64,000 bases of DNA from Scolanthus callimorphus. Its lineage: Eukaryota; Cnidaria; Anthozoa; Actiniaria; Edwardsiidae. Positions 33,119-45,512 of this stretch are shown here, one piece after another (the stretch's first letter is position 1; each line of letters opens with the position of its first letter). The position numbers were made by a program, and so were the translations under genes. The notes below the pieces were generated by a model. The model was not told the DNA's origin, made no database searches, and saw only the letters and a list, made by a program, of their open reading frames with translations. The stretch covers positions 25,525,355 to 25,589,354 of the forward strand of contig CM066921.1 in assembly GCA_033964015.1 (NCBI GenBank), in the 5' to 3' direction.

Positions 33119-35317
33119 ATGTTCAGTAAAAGAAAAAACAGACAATCGTCCAGTTCCAGTGTCTCGGAAAAAAGTCCCGTCTCAAAAAAGCAAAAGGACG
33201 CCGAGGGATTTGAGGAGGTTAACCTAGACGAGAGTGACGTTGTATTAGCTGCTTTGGACATGGCGGCGGCTTCCCAAGCGAAACAGGACCAAATATTGGA
33301 GAAGTTGGATGCTCTTGAGGTAATCTCAAATGATATTAAAGGCCTTAAGTCGGCGGTCAAGGAGATAAACAGTTCCATCTCAAATTTGGAGAATAAATTT
33401 TTGAAACTCGAGACCGAGCTGAAAACGAATGTCCAAGTTACAAGTGAGTTGAAGGACAGCGTTGAAATGGCGCACAAGTCGGTAGAGGACAATAAGAATG
33501 AGTTGCAGAAAGTGGAGGAAAGCACGAAACAGGAGCTTGAGCGTCTAAGATTTCAGATAATGAAGTACGAGATTTATAGTAGACGTGAAAATCTGAGGTT
33601 TTATGGCGTGCCGGAGAGCGAAGGTGAAAATGTGAAGGAAGCGCTATATAGTTTTCTGGAGACAGTGGCTGGAGTGGAGAGTGCGAGATCTATAGAATTT
33701 CAGCGGGTGCACCGAGTGGGGAATTCATTTGAGGGAAAACCACGGACTTTACTTGCTCGTTTCCTGCGTTACGAGGATCGGGAGAGGGTTATGTCCGCGC
33801 GAAGTAAATTCGTCGAGGACTCCAAGTATGGCAACAACAACAACAACAACAACACTTTATTTAGCACTCGTAAGAAAAGATACAGGATTTATGAGTTTGT
33901 TTTTACAGGTTAATGGAGCACAAGGCACTTGGAAATAGTCAGGACTAATCGAGCCAAGTACCTCGGCCTAGGGTCTATAGGAAAAATTAATTGTAGAGTT
34001 GTAGGTAGATACATCAACAAGATACACGGGCAGCAGATACAGGACAAAAACACTAATACAAAACGAACAAGGGAAAGTGGCTTAAAGATTATCTAGATAT
34101 ATATAACTAGGAGGAATGGTGAAACTTAGTTAGTATTATATGAATTGATGAAGGAGTCAATCAAAAGTTCTTGAAAGAGGGTCGTGGTTTACTTTTGAAT
34201 TCTTCAGAAATTGAGTTCCAGACTTTAGCGCCTAGAAGCGGATGTTAAATTTTCCATAATTAGTTCTTATTTTAGGAAGGAAATACGTTTTCTTAGCTGC
34301 TAGTCTGGTATAGTGTTGATGTATCCTGTTGACTGATAAGAAGAAACAATCAAAAACAGAGGGCAGACGATCTGAATAGAAATCATACATAAAGAGTGCA
34401 TTATGCAAAATATTATTTCAGGTAATTTAAGTAGACCAAGGGCATGGAAGATTGGATCTGAATGAGCTCTAAATTCCGAAAAAGTCATTAATCGAATTGC
34501 CCTCTTCTGGAGGACAAGAAGAGGCCTTAGGGTGGTTGTGTAGGTGTTCCCCCATGTCACAGCTGCATAGGTTAGAAAAGGATAAATTAGTGAATAATAT
34601 AGCATGGAAAGAGTGGCAGCATTTACATAATGTCTGACTTTTGAGAGAATGCCCACACAACGCTTAACCTTTTTTGAAATATGCAATATATGCTGTTTCC
34701 AGCTAAGATGAGAGTCAATGAGAATCCCAAGGTACTTAATACACTTAGCTTTCTTAATAGACTGTCCATTGATCACTAGTCGTACATCATAATTAGAGGC
34801 TTTTTGAGGTGGATGAAATATAACAAAGTTGGTTTTATCAATATTAAGGGAAAGTTTATTGGCTGTAAGCCAATTAGACACAAATGTAAGATTCTCATTG
34901 ATGCCCTTTTCTAGTGTTTGTAAGCTAGTATGAGAAGCAAAGAGGTTTGTATCATCAGCAAATATATGAAAATAAAAAAGCGACTACATCTATAGAAGTC
35001 GTTTATATAGATGAGGAATAGGAGAGGCCCTAGCACTGAACCCTGTGGAACTCCATGAAACACACTTAGATTTTCTGAGTAGGTATTACCAATAGCAACA
35101 GACTGTCTTCTATTTGAGAGATAGGAGGCAAACCATTGATTGGCAATACCCCTGATTCCATAATGGCATTAACCAAGACCTCCCACGCGAGATCTCGGCG
35201 ATTCGACGTAGGCTCACTCCAGCTCTAAGGGAGGCTAGAAGTCGTGGTCAGACGGCGAAGTTTAGCAAGGCCGAGCCCTATAAGTTGTTTATAGATGGAA
35301 TAGAGTATAAGGGATAG
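33119..35317 (+). pseudogene. LINE B ORF1 (L1 ORF1p-like RNA-binding protein), split by LINE A2
   Basis: Start ATG at 33119. A Ser-rich basic N-terminus (FSKRKNRQSSSSSVSEK) and a coiled-coil segment (roughly residues 60-145, heptads in LEKLDALEVISNDIKGLKSA...) are followed by an RRM-type core (IYSRRENLRFYGVPESEGEN, EFQRVHRVGNSFEGKPRTLL). The C-terminal domain lies beyond the insertion (DLPREISAIRRRLTPALREA, LFIDGIEYKG, stop at 35315-35317). The two pieces, 33119-33833 and 35169-35317, total 288 codons in one frame. L1 ORF1p trimers coat the element RNA. Confidence 0.85.
33834..35162 (-). mobile_element. 5'-truncated LINE copy A2, inserted in LINE B ORF1
   Basis: Same element as A1 (29356-~30690), including the (TTG)n tail and RT thumb text (KCIKYLGILIDSHLSWKQHI). 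It is truncated within the RT domain. ATGGCA flanks it at 33828-33833 and 35163-35168. A1 and A2 differ mostly by homopolymer lengths, so they are close relatives. Confidence 0.88.
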
Positions 35318-35449
35318 CTGTTTTGGGGTTGCGAGGGTCGCTCGAGCGTTATTAGCCTTTTCCATTCAAAGTTAAATACTTAGATTTTGCAGACGATCTA
35401 TTTGCCGTTTTAAGGTTTCTTGGATTCGTTTTTTTTCGTTAGTTTTGAG

Positions 35450-38400
35450 AGGAAATATATTTTTTTCTACAAAAAGCCTCGAGGATTCAATTCAAGGTGA
35501 GCTATTTCTCTTAATAAATGTTTACGCACCTAATAAAGTGACCGAGCAAACAACTTTTTTCAAGAAGCTAGCCGAATTGATAGAAAGCAAGCGCGCTATT
35601 AATGAAGAAGCAAGGGTTTAATCGGTGGTGATTTAAACGTATTTTTTGATCCTCAAATAGATGCCGACGGTGGCAAACCAGTTAAAAAAGAATCTGTAAA
35701 ATATTTGGAAGATCTAATGATGGACAATGACCTGATAGATATCTGGAGAGTGCGAAACCAAGATGTTAAGAGATATACATGGCGGCAAAAGTCACCCATA
35801 ATCCAACGCCGGTTGGATTTTTGGTTAATTAGCGATTCATTACAAGATGAAATTGAAAACGCAACCATCCTCGCGGCTATTAGAACTGACCACTCGGCTA
35901 TTACTATTGCCTTTGATGGTTTAAATGACCAACCGCGGGGTCCCTCCTTTTGGAAGTTTAATTCTACTAGAATTAAACTACTAGAAGACGACGTGTATGT
36001 AAATCTTATGAAAGAAAATTTTGGCAAGTGGAAAGAGGATTTTTACACTAGTGAAGATCCTCGAGCTGCATGGGACTGGATGAAATATCTTATACGTAAA
36101 GAAACAATTGTTTATAGTAAGAGGCGGGCACGTAAAAAAAGGGAAAAATTACAACTACTAGAGAAAAAGCTTGGACAATGCGAGGAGGATCTTGCGTCCT
36201 CACCCTCTACAGAAAATTCCGATAAATTAGACGAGGTTAAGACAGAGTATGAGAAGGAGTACGATTATATAACGAGAGGATTGATCGTGCGTTCGCGTGC
36301 GCAATGGATGATGGAGGGAGAAAAAAATACTAAGTTCTTTTTAAATTTGGAAAAATCTAGGAAAAATAAAACGTGTCTGAGGAAAATTTTAAAAGAAGAT
36401 GAAACTGAATGTACCGATCCAAAATCAATTCTAGACGAAATCCACGTTTTTTACTCGCGTCTATATGAGGATAAATCACACAATTTAAAGAGCCCTTCTC
36501 GAAACTGTCTATTTACACAATCTGACAAAATCCCCAGACTTTCACTGCAAATGCGTGAGGCGTGCGAAGGAGAGATTAACATGACCGAATGTCTTAATGC
36601 CATATCCCTGTTTCAGAACAATAAAACACCAGGGAACGACGGTCTAAACATCGAATTCTATAGGGCGTTCTGGTCCGATATTGGATCTACACTGGTTAAG
36701 ACCCTGAATTTTGCATACCAACATGGGGAGCTTTCCACAGTGCAGAAACAGGCGCTTATCACACTGCTTGAAAAGAAAGGAAAAGATAGGAGATGCATTT
36801 CGAATTGGAGACCTATTTCTCTACTCAACGTTGACGTTAAAATCGCATCAAAATGCATTGCCCAGAGGTTGGAGAAGGTGTTGCCATGCATCATCTACAG
36901 TGATCAAAGCGCTTTTGTAAAAGGTAGAACGATATTTGATTCAGTTCGTACCGTGGATGACGTCATTGAGTTTATGAAGTATGGGGACCGAGAAGGTATA
37001 CTCGGTGCTTATGACTTTGAGAAAGCTTTCGATTCTCTTGATCGGAATTTTCTGTTGCGGACGTTAGAGTCTTTCGGGTTCGGCGAATCATTTATAAGAT
37101 GGATTCAGATGTTCTACAAAAATACGAGTAGCTGCGTTTTGAATAATGGTTTTGCCTCACCTTATTTCTCTGTGGAGAGGGGCGTTCGCCAAGGTGACCC
37201 CCTCTCGCCCTATCTGTTCATTATGGCCATCGAGTTGTTAGCTATTTGTATAAGAAATAATCCGGCCATCAAAGGCATTCGAGTAGGTGAATACGAGGTA
37301 AAACTTGCACTTTTTGCTGACGATCTGACGATATTTGTTGAAAATAAGGATTCCTATTTTGAAGTTTTGAAAATGCTCAAAATGTTCGGATCCTTCTCAG
37401 GTCTGAAGGTCAATAGCGATAAAACAGAAATTCTTTTATTGGGGAAAATGAAAATAACCCGGATGATCTCAGGGTAAAACGCATATGTAAAACAGTTAAA
37501 ATTCTTGGGTTTTCTTTACAAATAATGCCTATTTGTTTCACAAGGAAAACTTTGAGGCAATAGAAAAATCCATAAAAGAGTACCTCAAATCCTGGAATTG
37601 GCGTCCGCTAACTCTTATTGGAAGAATCCAGATACTAAAATCTTTAATTGTGCCAAAATTACTCTACCGAATGTCACTAGTGTACTGCAATAAGGAATTT
37701 ATTAAAAAAATTAATGCCCTTCTGTACAGTTTTCTTTGGAAAGGACGCAGAGACAAAGTCAAGAGATCGGTAATGATTACGTCTTTAAAGAACGGAGGAC
37801 TTAAAATGGTTGATATCGAATCAATGATTATAGCACAAAGAATAATGTGTATCCGCAAATATTTGAGCGAGTACCAAGCAGGATGGAAGGCAGTACTTGA
37901 TTTTTATCTCGCACCTGTTGGTGGTAAGTTTTTATTCCATTGTAATTTTTCTCTTTCAAAACTCGTTTTTTTTTCCTTCCGTCTTTTTACAGCCAATGCC
38001 TAAAAAAGTGGCAAAAAATGTTTGTAAAAACGCCCACGAGATATGAGGACATCTGTAATGAAATCATTTGGAATAATCAAAACATTGAGGTTGGGGGTAT
38101 GCCTGTGTTTAGCAGACGGCTGATGGCAAAAGGCTTTAACAAAATTGGTGATTTGTTTTGTGACACGGGGAGATTGAAATTTAGCAACCCAGCCCCCCCT
38201 GACCTATCACCTCTAGATGTCTTCTCCCTTTTTAGCATATACAATAGTATTCCAACCAAGTGGAAAACAACTTTAATTTCTAGAAAAAGTGAGATAATTG
38301 CCACCACGATCCCGCTAATGATAAATGTATTCACATACTGTCAAGACAATGTTAAGTATGATGTCCTGAGTTTAAAATCAAAATCTATTTATAATTTCCT

Positions 38401-38805
38401 CATTGATGAAAAGGCCGAAAAACCAACAGCAATTATTAGGTATAATGAATTATTCAATAAGGGAGAGGATCTACCATGGGAACAAATTTTTACCCTCCCT
38501 TTCTTAACAACGTTAGATACAAAACTCAGGGAATTCCAATTCAAAATACTCCATAGAATTTTTTACACAAACGAGAAGCTTTTTAAGTTTAGAATTATTG
38601 ATTCCCAATGTGTTCTTTCTGCAACAATGACATTGAGACCCCTGAGCATTTTTTATACTATTGTCCTAAAATTCAGTCTTTGTGGAAGGAGGTACAAAGG
38701 TTTCTTAAAACACATTTAAAGTTTAATTTGATTTTGTCGCTGCAAACGATCACTCTTGGTTTATTTGATCAGGAGGACCACCGAGCATTATATTCTGGTT
38801 AACTT
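35450..38805 (+). pseudogene. LINE B ORF2 (endonuclease remnant, RT, C-terminal zinc motif)
   Basis: The APE endonuclease lacks its N-terminus: LLINVYAPNKVTEQTTFFKK, then GGDLNVFFDPQIDADGGKP after a T-run frameshift (~35620), then RRLDFWLISD and RTDHSAITIAF. The large open part 35705-37477 has RT motifs NNKTPGNDGLNIEFYRAFW, NWRPISLLNVDVKIASK, GAYDFEKAFDSLD, RGVRQGDPLSPYLFIMAIE and LALFADDLT. Later pieces include NWRPLTLIGRIQILKSLIVP and, in another frame, MCSFCNNDIETPEHFLYYCP (CCHC). Breaks lie near 37475, 38003 and 38640. L1/Tx1 clade by these motifs. Confidence 0.87.
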
Positions 38806-38924
38806 TATTATCCTGGAGGTTAAATTCTTCTTACACCTTTGCAAACAACAAACAAGACACCATCCTTCGATGGTTTTATTGCGTTACTTAAACGAACTTG
38901 TGTATCTATTTTGATATAGTTCAG

Positions 38925-38990
38925 GCCCGTAGCCAGGGGGGGTTCCGGGGGTGCGCAAGCCCCCCCCCCCCCCCCCCCCAAAGAAACAGC
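38925..38990. repeat. GGCCCGTAGCCAGG-type G/C-run repeat fragment
   Basis: TCAGGCCCGTAGCCAGGGGG then TTCCGGGGGTGCGCAAGCCC and a long C-run form a hairpin-like G/C block. A weaker relative (GCAGGCCTGTAGCAGGGGG) is at 58786. Interspersed repeat, family not identified. Confidence 0.55.
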
Positions 38991-39311
38991 CGCGAGAATT
39001 CGAAATAAAATAGGTTTTCACGATAAAAAATGGAGCCCGTTAAGACCCTTGATCAATTAGAAAAGGAAGGGGGATCCCCTGTCTGCTCTGCGCACCACGC
39101 AAAATGTCAAGCGCAATCTAACAAACAAGCACTTTTTTTTCTCGTCTGTTTTCTTTTATTATTATTACTATTATTTATGTACGTGTCAAGAAGTGATGTA
39201 AAGGGGGGGGGGTTGTACTAGAGTGAAGGGTGTAAAAATTTATATAGACTCTAACAGAAGCTCATAAGTAGGAGCGTGCATCCCACGTAATGGGTGGGTC
39301 TCACATGTGTT

Positions 39312-40015
39312 CAATCTCGTACCCAGAGCCCGCGTATCTTTTAGGCCAGCGCCAAGATACGGAGCTCTGGAATAATCAAGTCGTGCGACGATTTTCATTG
39401 GCTCGTCATTCCTCTCCACCGCCCATGCGCGCGATTTGAATTCGGAGGAAATCTAACAGAAAATATTTTTCACACAAGCATCACCTGTTGGGCGAAAACA
39501 TATTTCCGGTATCAAACGCTGCGCTTCAAAGTCTTTCCACTTGTGGAACTATTGTTATGAATCTTCGTAAGCATTTCGTAAGATCAATTTCCCAAAACTA
39601 GCGTTATAACACGACAAAATCATGCAACAAAAGTCTTGATTCTGAGGCAAATGTTCAGTTGTTGACAAAGTTTGTCGCGCGCGCGCTGCTGACGAAGATC
39701 ACGCCACTTTCAATGTCAAGCTGAGCGCGCGCTGTTTTGCTAAAACAAAACCTGCTCAAAACTGAGTGAAATATCTCGGTAATTCATGTTTTTAAAGCTC
39801 TTTTCAGCTGGTTTTATAACTACGACTGTAAAATGTGAAAATTTCCTATAACATATTGAAGAACTGTGTGATAAATCCATGATTTTAGTAGCGGTCAAGG
39901 TCAAACGCATGCGCACTGAAGAGTACCCAGATTTTGGGTATAAAAAAATTGATTATTCCAGAGCCTTGTATCTTGCCGCTGGCTCAAAGATGCACGGGCT
40001 CTGGGTACGAGATTG
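39312..40015. mobile_element. 704-bp MITE, 9-bp target duplication (Mutator-like?)
   Basis: Ends CAATCTCGTACCCAGAGCCC and GGGCTCTGGGTACGAGATTG. ACATGTGTT is duplicated at 39303-39311 and 40016-40024. The other TIR of the host element (47460-47480) keeps the uninterrupted sequence, which confirms the empty site. Secondary inverted words (CAAGATACGGAGCTCTGGAA / TTCCAGAGCCTTGTATCTTG) lie near both ends. A 9-bp duplication suggests MULE; hAT (8 bp) is the alternative. Confidence 0.82.
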
Positions 40016-40024
40016 ACATGTGTT

Positions 40025-42635
40025 TTATAGCTTGAGCTATTTTTAGAAACAGTTGCGCGGGAAAAATTAGCCAATCAGAATTCTTCCTTACATAGTGACG
40101 TCACGCGTCAGAGCTCTGCTTTTAGCCAGTGGCTAAATCTATTTTTACTTGCAGCTCTTTTCGAGATGGAAAACCGAGTGAAATTGTTATCTCTTTGCAT
40201 GGTTTCTGACTGTACAAGTCGAGTAAACTAAAACAGATAACAGATGGCTTCAGACATCAAGAAAAATTACTTGAAAACAATCTAAACGACTAAGGGAAAG
40301 CAGAAAAGAACCGCGGCCTCGCCACTTCTTCTCACGGTTCTCGCACAGCGAAAGTTGAAAGTTCATGAAGGACTATAAATTATGCACTAAGCTGATAAAT
40401 CTGGTGGCTACGGATGGATTAGGGAAGCATAAAGGATTTACAACGAAGTACCAGGACTATGTGGATTATTTGATTTCTAATTTGGTACACTGACAGATGA
40501 AGTTCGCTACATACAAACGATCCAAGCAGGAAGGCGAGAATGAAAGTTTGTCAAAAACTTTACAACGTGTTCGCCGAAAAAAACTGAACACATATACAAC
40601 TCGGTAAGCCGGGACTATGAACTTTTTCAATTCCTAAGTCGATATGGACGTTTTTAGTTTCTTCTTTTTGTTTTCATTTGTGTGAAATTATTTTTTTGAT
40701 GCACGAAATTTGTCAAGTTTGTTTTTTGTTTGCGAGAACTGGAGTCGGTAAGGACGTAGTAGCGTTGAACTTGTACTTGAACTGCTTGAATGAAGCACGA
40801 CTTAAAAGAGTTTGATCAGGCGTTTATTAAAAGGTATACTTTATAAACGACAGAAGTTTATTGCTTACATTCTATAAACTATTTGAAAACAAAATGAATG
40901 GTACCGGTGCGAAAAGTAGGCACTGCATGATGGCACTCTGCGAATCGACAGGAAACTCGATCGAGGAAACAGCAAGCGTTTTCTAAAATTGTGCCAACGG
41001 AGCACTGCTTTGATTTCCGTGAAATACATGGCAGTCGAGGATGGCATCTGCTTAACAACCAGTCAGTCTGAGGGCGGAAGTTAGCTTATTAAGTTGTCAA
41101 TGATGTTCCTCTTGTAGCGTACTGCTTTGGTCTTTTTATTTGCCTATTCATTTGCTGTTCGCTAACAATCATAACAATTTTTAGCACTTCGTGGATATGT
41201 ACGCCTGCTAGCTTGGCACTTCATCGTGTGCTTTGCTATTTTTGCACCCTGGCTCTAAATCACTAGACTAGTAAAAATATTTGCTTCATTTTGGCAAAAA
41301 AGGGATAAAGTAAAAGCCGTTCTTGTCGGTCGTGTCAGAGGAAGATTTCGTATTTCGTGCGCTTTATTCACGCGCGCAGAACGAGTGCGCATGCGTACGC
41401 GCCTTCCCGCCAAAATTTGAAAAATAACTGTTTCGTGATAGCTGTGGTTTCAGAGCCCACAAAACTGCAAAAAATAAGAAAACTACTAAAAAAATAAGCT
41501 CCAAACTTGGTGAATAGCAAGTCTAGTATATTTTTCTTGTTTTGTGAGTTTAACTTTTTATAATTTCTTTAACATTTTTATTTTCGGCATTTGAACTGAG
41601 AAACCTCGTAGTGGCATCTGGACGGCTGTGGTTTTGGTATGTTTTGTTGTTGATCTAAGATAATTCAGAGGGCAAAATCACTCCAATCCTCGGCAAAAAC
41701 AGTCATGATGCAGTGAGAAACCAGCGTGGGATCAGTTCTTGGCTTGGTCTTCGACACAGAAGAGAAACGAAGTGAAAACCCGATGTTGTCAATTTTCGTG
41801 AGATGCAAAGTCAAAATTACCGGTCCGAATGATGAAACCATCAAGATTTTTTCGTTCTCGAAGATTTAGAAAATACGAAGTACCAAATCATGGCCGTGTA
41901 CACTTTGCCAAACAATGAGGGAGAAACGTTTAAATATCAACCCATGTACTGTCCTCCAAATTCACTACCTTCAAATGAATAAAGGTACGTCCACACTTCG
42001 TGATTTTGATCGCAAAAAGCGAGGCACCAAAACACATTTTATTTTGATATTAAAAATAAAATAATCACTGTATTATTCTGCTACATGAACTTGAACATAA
42101 ATCAATTTCCTTCTTCATTAATTAATACGATCTGGTTTTGGCTGGTTTCTTTCAGGGTTGATATAAAAAGGACATGAAAAAAATCGATTGACACATGGTC
42201 CATTTAAGATGTTTTACATGCTTGAAACAGAAATGTAGTCCCAAGTAATCTTATTTTGGTGTGGGCAATGTGAGAAAGTTATAGAACATCTATATAATAC
42301 ATTTTTAACCTGGTACCTATTCACATAAGGTCCATAAGTGTTCACATTTCGTAAGCAACTGTAATGTATGATTTCGCCAACTACAAGTACAACAATTATT
42401 GCTTCAAATTTATTTATTTATTTTTTGACTACTACTCAGTGACATACCTCACTACACCAGATCATGTGATCCTGCAGAGCCACTTTTCATAAACCTCCAT
42501 TCTTGATTTTATAAAATCGCACCTGCATACCACATTTTATAGACTTCAATATTTTTTTAAAGTTTGAATCATAAAACAAGCACAAAGTGTACCACTCTAG
42601 AGAGTTGATCAATTGATCTATAGTGTATACAATTT
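40025..42635. other. Interior of the 8.27-kb element, no gene recognised
   Basis: AT-rich text with CG-rich islands near 41370-41400 (TTCACGCGCGCAGAACGAGT), the same words as at 47345-47375 in inverse orientation. No ORF above about 60 codons with family resemblance. Confidence 0.4.
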
Positions 42636-42639
42636 GTTT

Positions 42640-43250
42640 TTTTTTGAGAAATGGGCAATTCCAGAAAATATATGAATAGGGAGGATAGAGAATGAGGAGG
42701 GTAGAGGGAGGGGTTTTTGGAAAAGAACTGTCAGTATATCTGTTCTAAAACGTAACAATAAAAAGGTAAAAAGAAAATAAAAAAAGAAAATATATGTGCC
42801 CTGGGGAGATGAGCTGCACTAGTTTTTTACCTTTCCCCCCTCCCTCCCCATGCACCCAGATTTCCAAAATGGCTTATCCCCCCCCCCCCCCCAATGCATA
42901 TATAATCCCGGTGTGCATGTAGAATTCCTGAGAGGTTAAACTAACTTCTAGCTCTGAGAGCCCCAATGCAGACAGAATTTAAACTAACTTCTAGCTCTGA
43001 GAGCCCCGATGCAGACAGAATTCCGAGCTTGAAAACCCCCCTCAGATTCAGATTTCAGAATGCCACCCATCCAAGGGATACATATATTTTCTCGAATTGT
43101 ACAATATATGACACTTGAAACTCTGAAGGTTGCCTTTAATGCAAAGTACTTTAACATGAATACTGAAATTTGCAAAAATTGTAATGCAGGGACTGCAGAG
43201 CTGGGAGGGGGGGGGGGAGGGGGGGGGGGGTTATGACTAAATAATGTTAG
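42640..43250. repeat. Low-complexity G/C-run region with a 43-bp tandem pair
   Basis: C-runs near 42835-42890 and G-runs near 43203-43232 flank a 43-bp unit present twice (TAAACTAACTTCTAGCTCTG, AGAGCCCC.ATGCAGACAGAA; about 42937-43022). It resembles a poly-C/poly-G-ended repeat, but the ends do not carry the ACTCCCATATTTT landmarks. Confidence 0.55.
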
Positions 43251-43558
43251 AAACCCACTTGCACACTGTCATCAATCCTGTAATCTGATTGGCTCCACTA
43301 CTCACTATCTTCGTAATAGATAGCAAGTAACGAAAGTGCTAGCACAAAACTCTCTAAAACCATGAAAATAACTGGCAACAACTCCAAGATAGTATGCTAG
43401 TGGGATTCTACTAAAACAATTAGACTACTCATTCTCCATGCTACGCACCTCATTAACTAACTATTGAATCACAGAAAACTCGAACTCATACTTTAATTGT
43501 TAAATATGAGCAACCACTATATGAACCTGTCCAGTTTCATAAATTTACAAGCACAAAT

Positions 43559-45512
43559 GTGACCCAGCAGGCGAAAACGTACTTAACGGTTTTCCGTTAA
43601 ACAACGAAATTGAACGGTTAGAAACGATTGCAAAACGTTTATGATGAACGTTGAAACGTTTTCATAACGTTTAGAACGAAAAGTCTTAACGTTAAAACGT
43701 TTTTTAAGCATCTTAAACGATATTAAAAACGTTTGAACGGTGCAATGAAAATTTGAACGAACTGGAAAAACGCCTTAACGTTCTTGAAAATCTGTGAACG
43801 ATCTGAGAAAACGTTTGAACGATCTGAGAAAACGTTTGAACGATCTTGAGAAACGTTTGAACGCTCTTAAGAACGTTGACGAACTATGATGGCTGTACGG
43901 CTTATCTTATACCAATGATTACTTTGGTTAAACTCCATCCTTGCAATGAGTCAAAGCCTGTTTACCATGAAGCATTTGTACGAAACGAAATCGCAAGTAT
44001 TTTTTCCCTTTTAGCAATACGAATGTAGTTTTCCGTTATGATTATTTGCTGATAATCACGCTACGAGATTATAACCGATTAAAGTTAATTACCCTGTGAG
44101 ACGATTTCTGTCAGTATAAAACATTAAACAAGTGTGTTTATAGTCGCGTGTCGGATTCCGCGTGTCATGCATTCGCGTAGCTCTTTTGATTTTCACCGGG
44201 AAGTTTTTCCGTGGGCGAATAATTCCGAGTGTTTTGTTTAATAGGCCTCGGGCATACGTCGAATGTACGTTTTACAAAGCTCTTTAAATACATTTTCAAA
44301 GTCGATGTTGACAACGCGACTGCCACGCGCATTTTGGTAAATGAATAAATGATCTACGCGGAAATGTTTGAACGGCTTGCAAGAAAAAGTAAACAAACTC
44401 ACCTGACACGAGATCACGCATCATCTCCGCAACGCCGGGAAAAGGTATTGACTGGAGTGTAAAATCTTTCATCTGATTCTAATCTTTGATATTATCTTTG
44501 CAAATGCTTTTTTGGATTTCCCTTGCAGGAATTAGCAATTTTAAAACAATCATAACTGAGTAGTTTGACCCGCTCCGTGTTGAACATGGTTGCATTTGTC
44601 GATCCAACAAGCGAACGTCACGCTAATTACAAATTCAAAATGCAAAAATGTCTCACTTTCTTTTGTTATCTTCTTTTGTCGCTCTTTTCTTCCCTGGGAA
44701 TCTTTGTTTAAAACGACTACAAGTAATTTACATCAAACTAACAAAACCTATAAAAATTCACGAGTAAATTCTTCACGATTCCTGAAGCAAACTAATTTTA
44801 AATTACCTGAGACATGCAGAGAAGTTGAGTCCCGTGTAGCCGATGTTTTTCCAAGTAATTAATCAAGTGGTTCGCGCGGTCAGAGACTTTAGAAAAGCAA
44901 AGTTTTTCCAAACATTTTAAGACAAAATAAGAATTTGTGCAATCAATAATCTTCAATAAAAGTAGAAACACAAGACAGAAAAAGGCATGCGTTGTATTTA
45001 GTGGCGTAACATCGCGAGGACTTTTTGATGGCTCAATTAGCTTTGCCTTTATCGCGAGCTGAAGAACAAATTGACATTTGCCTCGCCAATTTTCGCGTGC
45101 TTCAAATAAATACAACGCAGTGAGTTTGGCGCTTTAAATAGAAAGCGTTGTCTTGCTCCGAGAGCTCGGCTGACGATTCGGATGATACGATTTCAAGGTA
45201 GAAAACACTGAACGATCTTTGAAAACATAAAACGATTTGCCAAAACGTTTGAACGATTTGAGTTAACGTTCAAACGTTCTAAAAAATCTTTGAACGATTC
45301 ATTAAAACGTTTAAACGTTTTGCAAAATGTTTTAACGGTTTACAGATCGTTTGAACGATTTAGAAAACGCTTGAACGATCTGTGGAATCTGGCAAACGTT
45401 TTTCTAGAGTCATGAACGTTTTACCAGATCGTTCAAACGGCCATAAACGATCACAAAACGTTTTGAAGATTAAACGTTTAAGCGTTAGGTACGTTTTCGC
45501 CTGCTGGGTCAC
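43559..45512. mobile_element. 1.95-kb TIR element with AACGTT-rich subterminal arrays
   Basis: Ends GTGACCCAGCAGGCGAAAAC (GTAC) and its reverse complement. About 300 bp inside each end is packed with AAACGTTTGAACGATCT-like words (43600-43880 and 45195-45495), many containing the palindrome AAACGTTT. The middle 1.3 kb lacks these words and has no convincing ORF. Possible short duplication AAAT, not secure. Subterminal motif clusters are usually transposase-binding sites in DNA transposons, so a non-autonomous element is inferred. Confidence 0.78.
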
